Numbered from the stretch's first letter, positions 1-9,090 are shown. The stretch: DNA of 64,000 bases from Spirochaetaceae bacterium UBA5556 (GCA_002425765.1 DIMW01000015.1:1-64000); one strand, 5' to 3'. The notes: a model not told the origin generated them from the letters alone. Numbers and translations: made by a program.

Positions 1-216
1 TGCATCCAGTATCACCTCCCCCCTTCTTTTTGCCTACTCCGTTGCACTTACTCCTTGAATCCATGATTCCTTTTTGATTGAAAGGGCGGACTGTATCATA
101 CCAATTGCTGTTCTGCATAGTGGAACGGGTATCCTGTAAAATAGAACACGGAAACAGGTGTCGTCCTTGATAAACCTTTTTTTTATTCTATCATTTACAA
201 GTGGAGGTAAATTAAA

Positions 217-714
217 ATGACTATCTTAGGTGTAGCTTTATTCTTATTTGGAATAGCCTTCTTTGTATTCGGTCTATCATGCTTGGGCAAGGGCTCCTTC
301 AAAGAAGCAGCCGTGATACTCACCCTGGTGGGGATCATCAATGCTATCCTCAGCGTCTACCTAGTCGTTAAGGTGGACCCCGTTGCGGGGGGGTTGGCCC
401 TCACCTTCTCCTTGGCCTGGTTGGTAGCTGGCTGGAACAACCTCAAGGGTTATGGACTCCTGCCCTTCGGCAATATGGCTATCTTTAGCACTGTATGGGT
501 TGCCCTCTATTCCATATCCTTCTGGAGCCAGGGGGCGATCACCTTCGGCATCTGCACGGTTCTGTGGGTGTGGGCTTTCGTCTCTGCCGCCTTGCTGGCC
601 TACGGAAAGACCTCGGTGAAAGTGGTGGCTTGGACCTATATCATCGAGGCTTTCGTAACGTTGCTCTATCCCGCTTGGTGCCTGGTGTTCAGGAAGCCAT
701 TTATTTTGGGATAG
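217..714 (+). CDS. AmiS/UreI-family urea/amide channel
   Basis: A 165-residue, very hydrophobic protein with about six membrane segments over its whole length and no soluble domain. Its length and pattern (short polar loops, a conserved G-rich stretch around YGLLPFGNMA near residues 77-86, Trp-rich helices) match the AmiS/UreI family, which includes the proton-gated urea channel of Helicobacter and short-chain amide transporters of amidase operons. A good ribosome site, GGAGG at 203-207, lies 9 nt before the ATG. No urease or amidase gene is in the window, so the substrate (urea, acetamide or similar) is unknown. The following FIST and aldehyde dehydrogenase genes point the same way and may be co-expressed. 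Family assignment is confident; substrate is not. Confidence 0.82.
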   Translation: MTILGVALFLFGIAFFVFGLSCLGKGSFKEAAVILTLVGIINAILSVYLVVKVDPVAGGLALTFSLAWLVAGWNNLKGYGLLPFGNMAIFSTVWVALYSISFWSQGAITFGICTVLWVWAFVSAALLAYGKTSVKVVAWTYIIEAFVTLLYPAWCLVFRKPFILG

Positions 715-733
715 GAGCGCGGGTTTAACAATT

Positions 734-795
734 TAAGGTCTCTAGGCTAGACGTCTGGTTCGAGACCTTAACCACGGTTTCCTGTCCAAGGAAAC
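734..795. promoter_or_regulatory. two small inverted repeats between channel and FIST genes
   Basis: The 206-base gap contains two dyads. TAAGGTCTC (734-742) pairs with GAGACCTTA (762-770), and GTTTCCT (777-783) pairs with AGGAAAC (789-795). Neither is followed by a T-run, so they are more likely operator or leader structures than a strong terminator. Function is not known. Confidence 0.35.
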
Positions 796-920
796 AACAT
801 TAAAATAGGCACGATATCCTACGTGTATAAAGTAAAATCTGCAGTTTGTCATCCGAGGAATACAACTGCACAGTCAACCTGATCCATTTTTTAGAACAAT
901 CTAGAGAAAGAGGTAATTCT

Positions 921-2087
921 ATGGTAGGAGCAAATACCGGTTCTAGCACCAATGCCAATTCCTTTACGGCAGGTAAAGAAGCTGCGGCCAAAGCGAAAGT
1001 TGGGCTTTCCAGCGCGAAGGTTGCTTTTGCTTATGCCAGTGTGGTTTATGACCTTGATCAGATGCTGAAGGGAATCAGAGAAGAACTTCCCGGCGTGCCC
1101 GTAATCGGTAACACATCGTTTACGGGTGTGATCACACCAGAAGGATTTATTACTGGTGAAAGTGGCTTTGTGGGGATTCTCGTACTGTCTGACGAAGATA
1201 TGGTAGTCGGTGTTGCAGCGCTACCTAAAGCAGACAACGCGCGGGCTACTGGAGAGGCTGTAGCCAGGAAGGCTTTACAATCCGCAGGAAAAACTTGCCC
1301 ACCCGATTATTTCTATATGGTGGCACCTCCAGGGGAAGAAGAATTTTTCTTGAAGGGCATTACCGACGTCATTGGCAGAACGCCCTTTTTTGGCGGAAGT
1401 GCCGCTGATAATAGTATATCAGGGGAATGGAAACTGTTCTCAGAAGAAGGCTCTTTCCCCGATGGCATCGCAGTGGCCTTTTTCTACACCAGCAAGCCCT
1501 TTGCGAACTATTTCACTGGTGCTTATCATGAGACCAGTGACATGGGCATTATCACAAAGATCGATGGCAAACGCAAGCTGGTCGAAATTGACGGTAAACC
1601 GGCCCTTAAAAAATACGCCGAATGGACAGGCGTTGATCCTGACTCTCTCATGGGAGGAGCTCTGCTCGTGGCAGCGATCACTTCCCCGCTGGGTGTAAAG
1701 GATAGATTGGGTGATCTGGTCGCTATCCGCCACCCGATGAACGGGAATGATGATTATTCAATGAACATCGGCAACAACCTGGCTGTTGGCACTGCCATCA
1801 TCCGGATGGAAGCCAGTGTTGACGAACTGATCAGTTCGCCAAAGGATGCCATCAGGATCGTCAAGAAAAAGCTATCCTCACCGGTTGGAGCGTTTCACTT
1901 GGTGCACTGCGGCGGAAGGCGTGCCGTCATTGGCAACCGAATTGATGAGGTTGTCACTCAAATCAAGAGTGAAGTGGGAGAAGTACCTTTTATCTGCGAA
2001 TTCACATTCGGCGAATATGGCTACGAAGATGATGGCAACAATACTTGCGGCGGCTTGATGCTTTCATTTACCGCCTTTAGCAAATAA
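921..2087 (+). CDS. FIST domain (FIST_N/FIST_C) sensor protein
   Basis: A 388-residue soluble protein. The N-terminal half (KVAFAYASVVYDLDQMLKGIREELPGVPVIGNTSF) has the FIST_N pattern of an F-x-x-x-hydrophobic strand followed by a G-x-T/S-x-x-G segment. The C-terminal half with GAFHLVHCGGRR and FTFGEYGYEDDGNN is the FIST_C/F-actin-binding-like part. FIST domains are thought to bind small ligands such as amino acids and often partner with signalling proteins; here the domain stands alone. I chose the ATG at 921 because GAAAGAGG (905-912) precedes it at good spacing; upstream in-frame codons lack a ribosome site. It ends 27 bases before the aldehyde dehydrogenase start, so they are probably one transcript. 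No signal peptide or membrane segment is seen. Confidence 0.8.
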   Translation: MVGANTGSSTNANSFTAGKEAAAKAKVGLSSAKVAFAYASVVYDLDQMLKGIREELPGVPVIGNTSFTGVITPEGFITGESGFVGILVLSDEDMVVGVAALPKADNARATGEAVARKALQSAGKTCPPDYFYMVAPPGEEEFFLKGITDVIGRTPFFGGSAADNSISGEWKLFSEEGSFPDGIAVAFFYTSKPFANYFTGAYHETSDMGIITKIDGKRKLVEIDGKPALKKYAEWTGVDPDSLMGGALLVAAITSPLGVKDRLGDLVAIRHPMNGNDDYSMNIGNNLAVGTAIIRMEASVDELISSPKDAIRIVKKKLSSPVGAFHLVHCGGRRAVIGNRIDEVVTQIKSEVGEVPFICEFTFGEYGYEDDGNNTCGGLMLSFTAFSK

Positions 2088-2114
2088 GCGGTGTCCAAAA
2101 ACGAGAGAATGACC

Positions 2115-3551
2115 ATGAAAATGTTAATCGGTGGCAAACCTGTGGATGCTTGCGACAAAACAGTCATCGAAATCATCAATCCAGCGACCGGCCAGGTTAT
2201 TGACACGGTACCCAACGCTGGACCAGAAGATGTTGCAATTGCAGTAGAAAAAGCCAAATTCGCTCAAAAAGAATGGGCCAGAGTTTCGATCCATCAGCGC
2301 GCTGAAATATTGCGTAAATTTTTGGCACTGGTCGATACGAATAAAGAAGAGCTGGCTCAAACTCTCTCGACTGAGACGGGCAAGCCGATCAGAGAAGCCC
2401 GTGCTGAAATCGGTAACATTCCTATCGGATTCCAGGCATTTATTGAGAAAGCCAAGCATCTTTACAGTGATGTCATTCCAAGTGGAATTGAAGCTGGCCA
2501 GGATAATACCATTCAATTCACCCTGCGAGAACCGATCGGGGTGGTGGCTTGTATCATTCCATTCAACTTCCCCTGTGATCTGTTTGACCAGAAAGTTGCT
2601 CCGACGCTGATGGCCGGGAATGCCGCAATCGTAAAGCCACCCCATCAAAACCCATTGACGTTGTGCAAATTGACACAATTGATGATTGAGGCAGGAGTCT
2701 GCAACGGAGCAATTCAGATACTTACTGGTGAGGGGGCCAAGGCTGGGGCAGCACTGACCGCGCACCCTGATGTCCATAAAATCACTTTCACTGGTTCTAC
2801 CGCAGTGGGCATTGAAACCGCAAAAGCTGCTGCCAGCCATCTGGCGCACATTTCGCTTGAGTTGGGGGGAAACGATGCCTTTATCGTGCACGAGGATGCC
2901 GATGTGGATCTGGCGGTCGAGGAGATGATATGGGGGCGGATGTACAATTGCGGACAGGTCTGCTGCGCATCCAAGCGTTTTCTGATTCACAATCGCATCC
3001 GGGACCAATTTATCGACAAGGCTTGCAAGCGGATACAGGGACTCAAATGCGGAGATCCATCTGATGAGAATACTCAGATTGCCTGTCTTGTAACTGAGAA
3101 AGCGGCACAGCGCGTCGAGGAACAGGTGAGCAGGACCGTGGAACAGGGTGGCAAAATTGTGCTGGGCGGTAAGCGCAATGGAGCATTCTACGAGCCAACC
3201 GTTTTGGCAGGTGTACCAAAGGAAGCCGACGTAGCCAAAGACATGGAAATTTTTGGACCGGTCATCCCTGTCATCGGCTTCGATACCATTGAGGAAGCCA
3301 TTGAAATCGCCAATGCCTCCCAATATGGGTTGAGCGGTTGCATCTTCACCAGCACTATGAAAATTGCTATGAAGGTGGCCACAGCGCTGGAATGCGGCAG
3401 TGTGGTTATTAACGGAGCGAGCTTCTTCCGCAGTTTTGAAATGCCATTTGGCGGTTACAAATATTCCGGATTGGGCACAGAGGGCGTTCTCTCTACCTAC
3501 GCTGAAGTCACACGTCTCAAAACCGTTGTAATGAAAGATATCTTAGGCTGA
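2115..3551 (+). CDS. NAD(P)-dependent aldehyde dehydrogenase
   Basis: A 478-residue member of the aldehyde dehydrogenase superfamily at the usual length. It shows the Rossmann fingerprint FTGSTAVG, the general-base Glu in LELGGNDAF and the nucleophilic Cys region NCGQVCCASKR, then the EIFGPV motif near the C-terminus. The family oxidises aldehydes to acids; the overall look (PFNFPCDL, GSVVING) is closest to succinate-semialdehyde, lactaldehyde or non-phosphorylating glyceraldehyde-3-phosphate dehydrogenases, and the substrate cannot be decided. The start at 2115 follows GAGAGA at 2103-2108; ATG 2109 and GTG 2091 are alternatives, the GTG without a ribosome site. It is downstream of the FIST gene and convergent with the IclR regulator. 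Confidence 0.88.
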   Translation: MKMLIGGKPVDACDKTVIEIINPATGQVIDTVPNAGPEDVAIAVEKAKFAQKEWARVSIHQRAEILRKFLALVDTNKEELAQTLSTETGKPIREARAEIGNIPIGFQAFIEKAKHLYSDVIPSGIEAGQDNTIQFTLREPIGVVACIIPFNFPCDLFDQKVAPTLMAGNAAIVKPPHQNPLTLCKLTQLMIEAGVCNGAIQILTGEGAKAGAALTAHPDVHKITFTGSTAVGIETAKAAASHLAHISLELGGNDAFIVHEDADVDLAVEEMIWGRMYNCGQVCCASKRFLIHNRIRDQFIDKACKRIQGLKCGDPSDENTQIACLVTEKAAQRVEEQVSRTVEQGGKIVLGGKRNGAFYEPTVLAGVPKEADVAKDMEIFGPVIPVIGFDTIEEAIEIANASQYGLSGCIFTSTMKIAMKVATALECGSVVINGASFFRSFEMPFGGYKYSGLGTEGVLSTYAEVTRLKTVVMKDILG

Positions 3552-3561
3552 AACCAATAAT

Positions 3562-3598
3562 CCCTGAGGGGTGTGCAGCAAACAGACCCCTCTCAGGG
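3562..3598. terminator. hairpin between convergent genes
   Basis: CCCTGAGGGGT (3562-3572) pairs with ACCCCTCTCAGGG (3586-3598), leaving a two-base bulge and a 13-base loop. It lies 10 bases after the aldehyde dehydrogenase stop and just beyond the end of the opposing IclR gene, so it could end transcription from both sides. The T-runs are weak. Confidence 0.5.
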
Positions 3599-3620
3599 GG
3601 TTCATCCCACGGCCTATTCT

Positions 3621-4394
3621 TCACGGCACGTAACCCAGCCTCTGAGAGATATTCATTGCAGAGTCTTTTACTTTTTCCACCACAATTGGAATACGCTCAT
3701 CTGTGAGGTTGGATGACGACCCGCTTGCGCTGACGGCTGCGATCACATCTCCGCGATAGTCAAAAATTGGTGCACCCACACAACGATACCCGATATCATG
3801 TTCTTCATTGTCCATCGCCCAACCCTGCAGCCTTACCTGGCGAAGTTCCTGCTTGAGTGCCTTTAAGTTGGTGATGGTCCGGTTAGTGAATCGTTTAAAT
3901 GGACATCGAGCCATCACTGCCTCTAGTTCACCGCTTGATAAGCCAGAAAGCAGGCATTTACCCAGGGAAGAGCAGTAGGCTGGAACACGAAAGCCGATCT
4001 GTGAGTAGAGCCGGACGCCTGGAAATAAATCCAACTTCTCCACATAAACTACCTCATGCGCATCCAGTATACCTAGGTGGGCAGTCAATCCTAGTTGTGA
4101 AGTCAGTTCCCACAAGAACGGTCTGGCTTCCGTTTGCAATTCCAGACTATTGATATAAAAGCTGGCGATCTCGATATATTTCAAACCAAGCCGGTAATTG
4201 CCGGGAATAGTCTCATGTTCTACATATCCACGCTCAACGAGTGTAGCTGCAATGCGATGAGTCGTTGATTTACACAATCCGGTTTTCTTGGCAATCTCAG
4301 TGATCCCAAGTCCATCTTTGTGCATGGCTAGCACCTCAAGAATATCGAGCGCACGGGAAATTGATTTTATGGAATTATCATTTTCGTAGTCCAT
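3621..4394 (-). CDS. IclR-family transcriptional regulator
   Basis: A 257-residue protein with the two-domain IclR plan. The N-terminal winged helix-turn-helix (residues about 10-65) contains ALDILEVLAMHKDGLGITEIAKKTGLCKSTTHRIAATL. A C-terminal effector-binding domain contains SSLGKCLLSGL and a final IAAVSASGSSSNLTDERI. IclR proteins are effector-controlled repressors or activators, often of aromatic, acid or aldehyde catabolism. It converges on the aldehyde dehydrogenase and may control the left-end genes; no matching operator was identified there. Its own promoter is an extended -10 element at 4453-4461. Confidence 0.9.
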   Translation of the reverse strand: MDYENDNSIKSISRALDILEVLAMHKDGLGITEIAKKTGLCKSTTHRIAATLVERGYVEHETIPGNYRLGLKYIEIASFYINSLELQTEARPFLWELTSQLGLTAHLGILDAHEVVYVEKLDLFPGVRLYSQIGFRVPAYCSSLGKCLLSGLSSGELEAVMARCPFKRFTNRTITNLKALKQELRQVRLQGWAMDNEEHDIGYRCVGAPIFDYRGDVIAAVSASGSSSNLTDERIPIVVEKVKDSAMNISQRLGYVP

Positions 4395-4452
4395 TGCACC
4401 CTCCCCCAGGCGCAGGAAAACGTCAAATCAGCGAATAAACTTACCAAACAAC

Positions 4453-4461
4453 ATTATAGCA
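4453..4461 (-). promoter_or_regulatory. extended -10 promoter of IclR gene
   Basis: On the minus strand the sequence reads TGCTATAAT, a perfect extended -10 element (TGnTATAAT), about 60 bases upstream of the IclR start codon. No good -35 was found, which is usual for extended -10 promoters. An AT-rich GCAATTGC palindrome sits just upstream. Confidence 0.5.
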
Positions 4462-4920
4462 TAATTGCAATTGCTTAAGCCCAAAATTCGATCGGGCCAT
4501 AATTTGATAGTAGAAACTGTCGATTTTTTGATTTTTGCGATTTGCTGCCGGAAAACTGGCTTTGCCCCGTAGTTTAGCATTTCCACTACCCAAACGACTG
4601 CTCTTACTCCGATTTCCGGCAACGCCGGGATGACTTGAGTATAGATACATGATATTTGGGGGTCAACACATGAATTTCAGACGAATAGGCGCATCCTGCC
4701 GACAAAGCTCCGCCATGGCGCTGTGTAAGCACACTTTTTGGGTGTTATCCTGTTCCGCATAAACGTCGATTTTGTGCTCTTATACTGACACCAGTGCCAG
4801 CTCCGGCGCCGAATCGGGAGTCTTGGTCCCTTTCGCCTCTCTTAAAAATTTCCGAATTTTAAAGCTACCACCATTATGGCGGATTTACGATTTTTTGATC
4901 TTGACGGAATAAAAAAACTA

Positions 4921-4934
4921 TGTAATCGTTTACT
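4921..4934. promoter_or_regulatory. LacI-type operator O1 upstream of ABC importer
   Basis: TGTAATCGTTTACT is a near-palindrome of the LacI/CcpA class with a central CG step. It shares 12 of 14 bases with the site at 21939-21952 and resembles 22004-22017. It overlaps the likely promoter of the importer operon, about 110 bases before the ATPase start. The LacI-family gene at 24571 is the natural candidate to bind it. Confidence 0.6.
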
Positions 4935-5045
4935 TGTGTGATTCAGTCGGAAAAAATGAGGGATAAGCGCAAAGTTGTCGGCTGAAATATGGCGATTGAT
5001 CCGTGGCCTTTAGAAGGCGGGATCATGGGAAAAGGAGTCGTACGC

Positions 5046-6566
5046 GTGGCAACAAAATTATTATCGATGGAAAAGATCGATAAACGCTTTACAAGCGTAC
5101 ACGCCCTTCGCCAAGTGGATTTCGACCTCGACGAGGGAGAAATCCACGCGCTCGTAGGCGAGAATGGTGCCGGAAAGTCGACGCTGATGAAGGTCCTCGT
5201 CGGTATAAACCCAAAAGATTCAGGTCAAATCCACTACATGGGCCATCTCTTCAATCCGCGCGATCCCAAGCACGCCCTCGAGATGGGTATCGGAATTATC
5301 CACCAGGAACTCAATATGATGGATCATCTCACGGTCGCGCAGAATATCTTCATCGGGAGGGAATCCACGAGACTGGGTGGCATTCTGCTCGACAAGCGCG
5401 AGCAGAACAGAAGGGCCGAGGAACTTTTTACCCGGCTTAAAATGAACATAGATCCGACAGAGCAGGTTGGGCGCTTGACGGTGGGCAAGCAGCAGATGGT
5501 CGAGATCGCCAAAGCGGTGTCTCACCGCCTGCGGATTCTCATCCTTGACGAGCCTACAGCGGCACTCACCGATACGGAGATCGCCGAGCTCTTCGCGATC
5601 ATGCGCGATCTTAAGAGCCAGGGTGTGGGGTTGATCCACATCTCTCACCGCTTGGAGGAAATCCATCAGATCGCCGATCGTGTAACGGTACTGAGAGACG
5701 GCGAGCTCGTCGACACGAAGAAAACTTCCGAAGTCACGAAAGCGCAGATCATCAACATGATGGTGGGGCGTATCATCTACGAGCAGCCAAAAGTGAAAAG
5801 CACGGTGGAGCCCGGAGCTCCCGTGGTTTTGCGTGTGCACAAACTCAACGCCGGCAAACTCGTCCGTGACGTGAGCTTCGAACTCCACAGAGGCGAAATC
5901 CTCGGTTTTTCCGGGCTCATAGGTGCAGGCCGCACCGAGACCGCCCGGGCCATCTTCGGCGCCGACGAGGTTCAGAGTGGATGGATCGAGGTCAACGGCA
6001 GGAGAGTCAATATTCGCTCGCCCGAAGATGCCGTGGTGAAAGGGATCGGCTACCTTTCCGAGGACCGCAAGCGTTTCGGACTGGCCACAAACCTCAGCGT
6101 CAAAGACAACATGGTCATGGCGACGTACGACCAGTTCGAGCACGGTCTCTTCATCAATGCGAGGAAAGTCCATGAAGAGACCGAGACATACATCGAACGA
6201 CTCAGCATTAAAACGCCTTCTATAGAGCAGCTCCTGCGGAACCTTTCGGGGGGTAACCAGCAGAAGGTTGTCGTCGCAAAGTGGCTGATCCGCAGCTGCG
6301 ACATTCTTATCTTCGATGAGCCGACGCGCGGAATCGACGTAGGGGCCAAGAGCGAGATATATACCCTTATGAATGAACTTACGAAAGAGGGAAAGTCGAT
6401 CATCATGATTTCGTCGGAGCTGCCGGAGATTCTGCGTATGAGTGACAGGATTGTCGTGATGTGCGAAGGGCGCATTACCGGAGAATTAAGCATAGAAGAG
6501 GCCAACCAAGAGGCTATCATGGGTCTTGCCACGATGGGCCACCAGGCTGTCCTCACAGGGAGTTGA
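5046..6566 (+). CDS. ribose/xylose-type sugar ABC importer, ATPase (RbsA/XylG-like)
   Basis: A 506-residue protein with two fused nucleotide-binding domains, the plan of RbsA, MglA and XylG, which energise sugar import at the inner membrane face. The first domain has Walker A GENGAGKST (about residues 38-46), and Walker B ILILDEPTAAL. The second has the usual altered Walker A SGLIGAGRTE, signature LSGGNQQK and Walker B ILIFDEPTRGID. I place the start at GTG 5046 because AAAGGAG (5031-5037) precedes it by 8 bases; longer reading from 4989 has no ribosome site. It heads a three-gene operon with the permease (4-base gap) and binding protein. The sugar is unknown; context suggests the substrate of the fucose/sorbose-like genes nearby. 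Confidence 0.93.
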   Translation: MATKLLSMEKIDKRFTSVHALRQVDFDLDEGEIHALVGENGAGKSTLMKVLVGINPKDSGQIHYMGHLFNPRDPKHALEMGIGIIHQELNMMDHLTVAQNIFIGRESTRLGGILLDKREQNRRAEELFTRLKMNIDPTEQVGRLTVGKQQMVEIAKAVSHRLRILILDEPTAALTDTEIAELFAIMRDLKSQGVGLIHISHRLEEIHQIADRVTVLRDGELVDTKKTSEVTKAQIINMMVGRIIYEQPKVKSTVEPGAPVVLRVHKLNAGKLVRDVSFELHRGEILGFSGLIGAGRTETARAIFGADEVQSGWIEVNGRRVNIRSPEDAVVKGIGYLSEDRKRFGLATNLSVKDNMVMATYDQFEHGLFINARKVHEETETYIERLSIKTPSIEQLLRNLSGGNQQKVVVAKWLIRSCDILIFDEPTRGIDVGAKSEIYTLMNELTKEGKSIIMISSELPEILRMSDRIVVMCEGRITGELSIEEANQEAIMGLATMGHQAVLTGS

Positions 6567-6570
6567 ACAG

Positions 6571-7851
6571 ATGACATCAGAGAATGTCAGTGTCAGCCGC
6601 ATGCAGCGGTTCAAGGAACGCGGCCTGAAGTACGTACTCGCCCCGGCCGCATTGCTTATCCTATACGTGTTCTTCGGGATTTTCGGGATGAACTACTTCT
6701 CATACCCGACGCTGGTCAACATCATCGACGCTGCCTACTACATCGGGTTTATCTCGATGGGGGTTACTTTTGTCATCATCTCTGGCGGGATAGACCTTTC
6801 CATCGGAACGGTGATGATGGCTTCGACGCTCATCGGAGGAGTCGCCCTTAAGCATGGCCTGCCCATGGTCCCCTCTCTCCTCCTTATAGTTTTGGTGGGC
6901 ACCGCCTTTGGATTTTTCAACGGACTCATCGTATCCAGGTTGAAGATGCCGCCTTTCATCGTCACGCTCGGCACGATGATGATCTCCATGGGAGTGGGGT
7001 CCATCGTGTCGAACGTGCAGAGCGCCACCTTCCCGATCCGAGGACAGCCAGGCGGCTGGTATAAGAATCTGTTCCTTTACATCTCCCCAAAAGGAGAAAT
7101 GATACCTACCGGCGCCATACTGCTCCTCCTTGTCGGAGTGATCTGTCACCTTATTCTTAACAACACGAAACTCGGGCGCTACACCTACGCCATCGGCAGC
7201 AACATCGAGGCGGCCCGCCTCTCCGGTGTCGATGTCCAAAAGTGGCAGATGATGGTGTATATCATCGCCGGGGCCACGGCTGGAATAGGCGGCATTTCCT
7301 ACGCGGCGATCTACACCACAGTCCTTCCCGCGCAGGGTCAGGGATTCGAGCTTTACGCGATCGCGGCGGCGGTTATTGGCGGCACTTCGCTTTCGGGAGG
7401 CATCGGCACGATTTGGGGAACACTTATCGGCGTGTTCATCATGTCCGTGCTCGCTACAGGGCTTCCGGCCATGAACCTCCAAGCGCATTGGCAGACCTTC
7501 TTTACGGGCGTAATCGTGATTGGCGCCGTGCTCCTCGATATGTACCGCAACAAGAAAGCGTCCGAAGTCCGAATCGAGACAGCGGCCGATCTGTACAAGG
7601 CCGAGATGTCCGAAAAGATCGCTTCCATGAGACACCAGCTTTCATCGTTGAGAGCTTCGGGCGATGAAGCCAAGGCCGCCGATCTCCAGAAGAAAATCTC
7701 GGCTGCCCGGCGCGAACAGAAGACGACCTTCGCGGCGAAGAAGGCGGAGGAAAAGGCCGAGCAGGCCAGGATACGTGCTGAAGAGCGAGCCGCCGATCAT
7801 GAGTTCTCCGAAATGCTGAAGCGCAAGGATCATCCGCTGGATAGAAAATGA
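6571..7851 (+). CDS. sugar ABC importer permease (RbsC-like) with charged C-terminal tail
   Basis: A 426-residue membrane protein. Residues 1-326 form the usual 8-10 helix RbsC/XylH permease with the conserved GGIDLSIG motif and GGTSLSGG loop that contacts the ATPase. Residues 327-426 are an extra, highly charged, Ala/Lys/Glu-rich, predicted helical or coiled-coil tail, with segments such as AAKKAEEKAEQARIRAEER, absent from ordinary RbsC proteins of about 320 residues. The start ATG 6571 follows AGGGAG (6557-6562). The tail should lie in the cytoplasm and could bind the ATPase or a regulator; that is inference. Confidence 0.92.
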   Translation: MTSENVSVSRMQRFKERGLKYVLAPAALLILYVFFGIFGMNYFSYPTLVNIIDAAYYIGFISMGVTFVIISGGIDLSIGTVMMASTLIGGVALKHGLPMVPSLLLIVLVGTAFGFFNGLIVSRLKMPPFIVTLGTMMISMGVGSIVSNVQSATFPIRGQPGGWYKNLFLYISPKGEMIPTGAILLLLVGVICHLILNNTKLGRYTYAIGSNIEAARLSGVDVQKWQMMVYIIAGATAGIGGISYAAIYTTVLPAQGQGFELYAIAAAVIGGTSLSGGIGTIWGTLIGVFIMSVLATGLPAMNLQAHWQTFFTGVIVIGAVLLDMYRNKKASEVRIETAADLYKAEMSEKIASMRHQLSSLRASGDEAKAADLQKKISAARREQKTTFAAKKAEEKAEQARIRAEERAADHEFSEMLKRKDHPLDRK

Positions 7852-7894
7852 AACGGAGAATCAATCCGCGTCGCGGGTTTAGTATTGGCAATTA

Positions 7895-7916
7895 GGCTCC
7901 GGAACAATCCGGGGCT
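7895..7916 (+). promoter_or_regulatory. intercistronic hairpin before binding-protein gene
   Basis: GGCTCCGG (7895-7902) pairs, with G-T wobbles, with CCGGGGCT (7909-7916) around a six-base loop in the 85-base gap between permease and binding protein. Such hairpins before binding-protein genes are known to stabilise the downstream mRNA so the protein is made in excess; a role here is inferred. Confidence 0.4.
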
Positions 7917-7936
7917 GAATCGCGAAGGAGGTATCT

Positions 7937-9025
7937 ATGCGTAGTTCTAGAAGAGCTGGAACAGCGATTGTGGCGCTCATCCTCTTGGTCGCAACGACTG
8001 TTCCTGTATTCGCTGCGGGCCCGATTTTCATCCCCATGATTTCGAAGGGCTTCCAGCATCAGTTCTGGCAGACAGTCATGAAGGGAGCGAAAGCCGCCGC
8101 TGATAAGTACAATGTCGTCATGACCTTCGAAGGACCGCCCACCGAAGCCGATATTCAGCCTCAGGTTCAGATGCTCGTCAACGCGATGGCCAAGAACCCC
8201 TCGGCCATCTGCCTGGCGGCGCTGGACACCAATTCCGTTATGGATCAGCTCAATGAGGCGATACGGCGCCACATACCCATCATCGGGTTTGACTCCGGCG
8301 TACCGAACGCCCCAAAGGGAGCGATCTACGCCACCGCCGCGACGAACAGCTACAACGCCGCGGGCGTCGCTGCCCAGAAGATGTTCCCGGTCATCAAAGA
8401 TAAGATCATGGCCGCGACCGCTTCCAACCCCGTCACGATCATCGACTTCAACCAGGATGCGACCAGCCAGTCGGTCACCGACCGGGGCAAGGGCTTCCGC
8501 GACATGATGATCAAACTCATCACGACCGATGGCAAACGCTCATTGAGCGACATCAAAGTGACCGGCAACCCGGCCTACATCGCGTCCGACAGCCCGACGA
8601 GCGGGAAGGCGATTATCCTCGACATGGTCGTTCCGGCTTCGCCAAGGGATACCGACGCGACCAACACAGCTCAGGCCGTTCTCAACCGCGTGAAGAGAGA
8701 TAACATCCTCGGAATCTTCTGCTCGAACGAAGGCACGGCGCGCGCCGTTCTCTCCGCCTCCAACGACGGAACCGCGCTGCCGACTCAGTACCCCGGCCTC
8801 GTGGTCATCGGATTCGACGCTGGTGCGGCCCAGAAAGCCGCTGTCCGCAACAAATACTTCTTTGGCGCGATCACTCAGGATCCGTACATGATCGGCTACG
8901 ACGCCATCGAACTCGCCTACAAGGCGATCAACGGGCAGCCTGTTTCGAATGTCGATACCGGCGCAAAGTTCTACGACACCAGCAACATGGACCAGCCGGA
9001 CATCGCCCAGCTCTTGTACGACTGA
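7937..9025 (+). CDS. periplasmic sugar-binding protein (type I, ribose/xylose-like)
   Basis: A 362-residue secreted protein: basic start MRSSRR, hydrophobic stretch GTAIVALILLVATTVPVFA and likely cleavage after the A-x-A near residue 27. The mature part begins PIFIPMISKGFQHQFWQTVMKG, the hallmark first strand-helix of the periplasmic binding protein type I family (RbsB, XylF, ALS-binding). IPIIGFDSGV and VVIGFDAG hinge strands follow. A strong ribosome site, AAGGAGG, precedes the ATG. Last gene of the importer operon; it feeds the sugar to the RbsC-like permease. The ligand is not readable from the sequence. Confidence 0.93.
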   Translation: MRSSRRAGTAIVALILLVATTVPVFAAGPIFIPMISKGFQHQFWQTVMKGAKAAADKYNVVMTFEGPPTEADIQPQVQMLVNAMAKNPSAICLAALDTNSVMDQLNEAIRRHIPIIGFDSGVPNAPKGAIYATAATNSYNAAGVAAQKMFPVIKDKIMAATASNPVTIIDFNQDATSQSVTDRGKGFRDMMIKLITTDGKRSLSDIKVTGNPAYIASDSPTSGKAIILDMVVPASPRDTDATNTAQAVLNRVKRDNILGIFCSNEGTARAVLSASNDGTALPTQYPGLVVIGFDAGAAQKAAVRNKYFFGAITQDPYMIGYDAIELAYKAINGQPVSNVDTGAKFYDTSNMDQPDIAQLLYD

Positions 9026-9090
9026 GAGTGCGTCCAACGATCGCTTGACCGGGGATTCGCCTTCCGGTGATGATCCCGGCCAGAGCGAAG

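Larger units (their letters stand above)
4395..5045. other. 651-base intergenic region, composition boundary
   Basis: No convincing coding frame was found here: short minus-strand open frames at 4428-4650 lack ribosome sites and family features. The left part holds the IclR promoter. The right end holds a -35-like TTGATC (4895-4900), a TATGTA -10-like element and a LacI-type palindrome for the ABC importer. The middle, 4,620-4,860, shows nothing recognisable. Base composition shifts here from lower G+C on the left to high G+C on the right, so it may be an old junction. Confidence 0.5.

Noticed and set aside
1..216. A gene fragment at the left edge
   Set aside because: No open frame with sensible coding character was seen; it looks like a leader or promoter region, with only the ribosome site of the channel gene clear.
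4428..4650. Two short minus-strand open frames in the IclR upstream gap
   Set aside because: They overlap each other in different frames, have no ribosome site and no recognisable features, and contain the IclR promoter.
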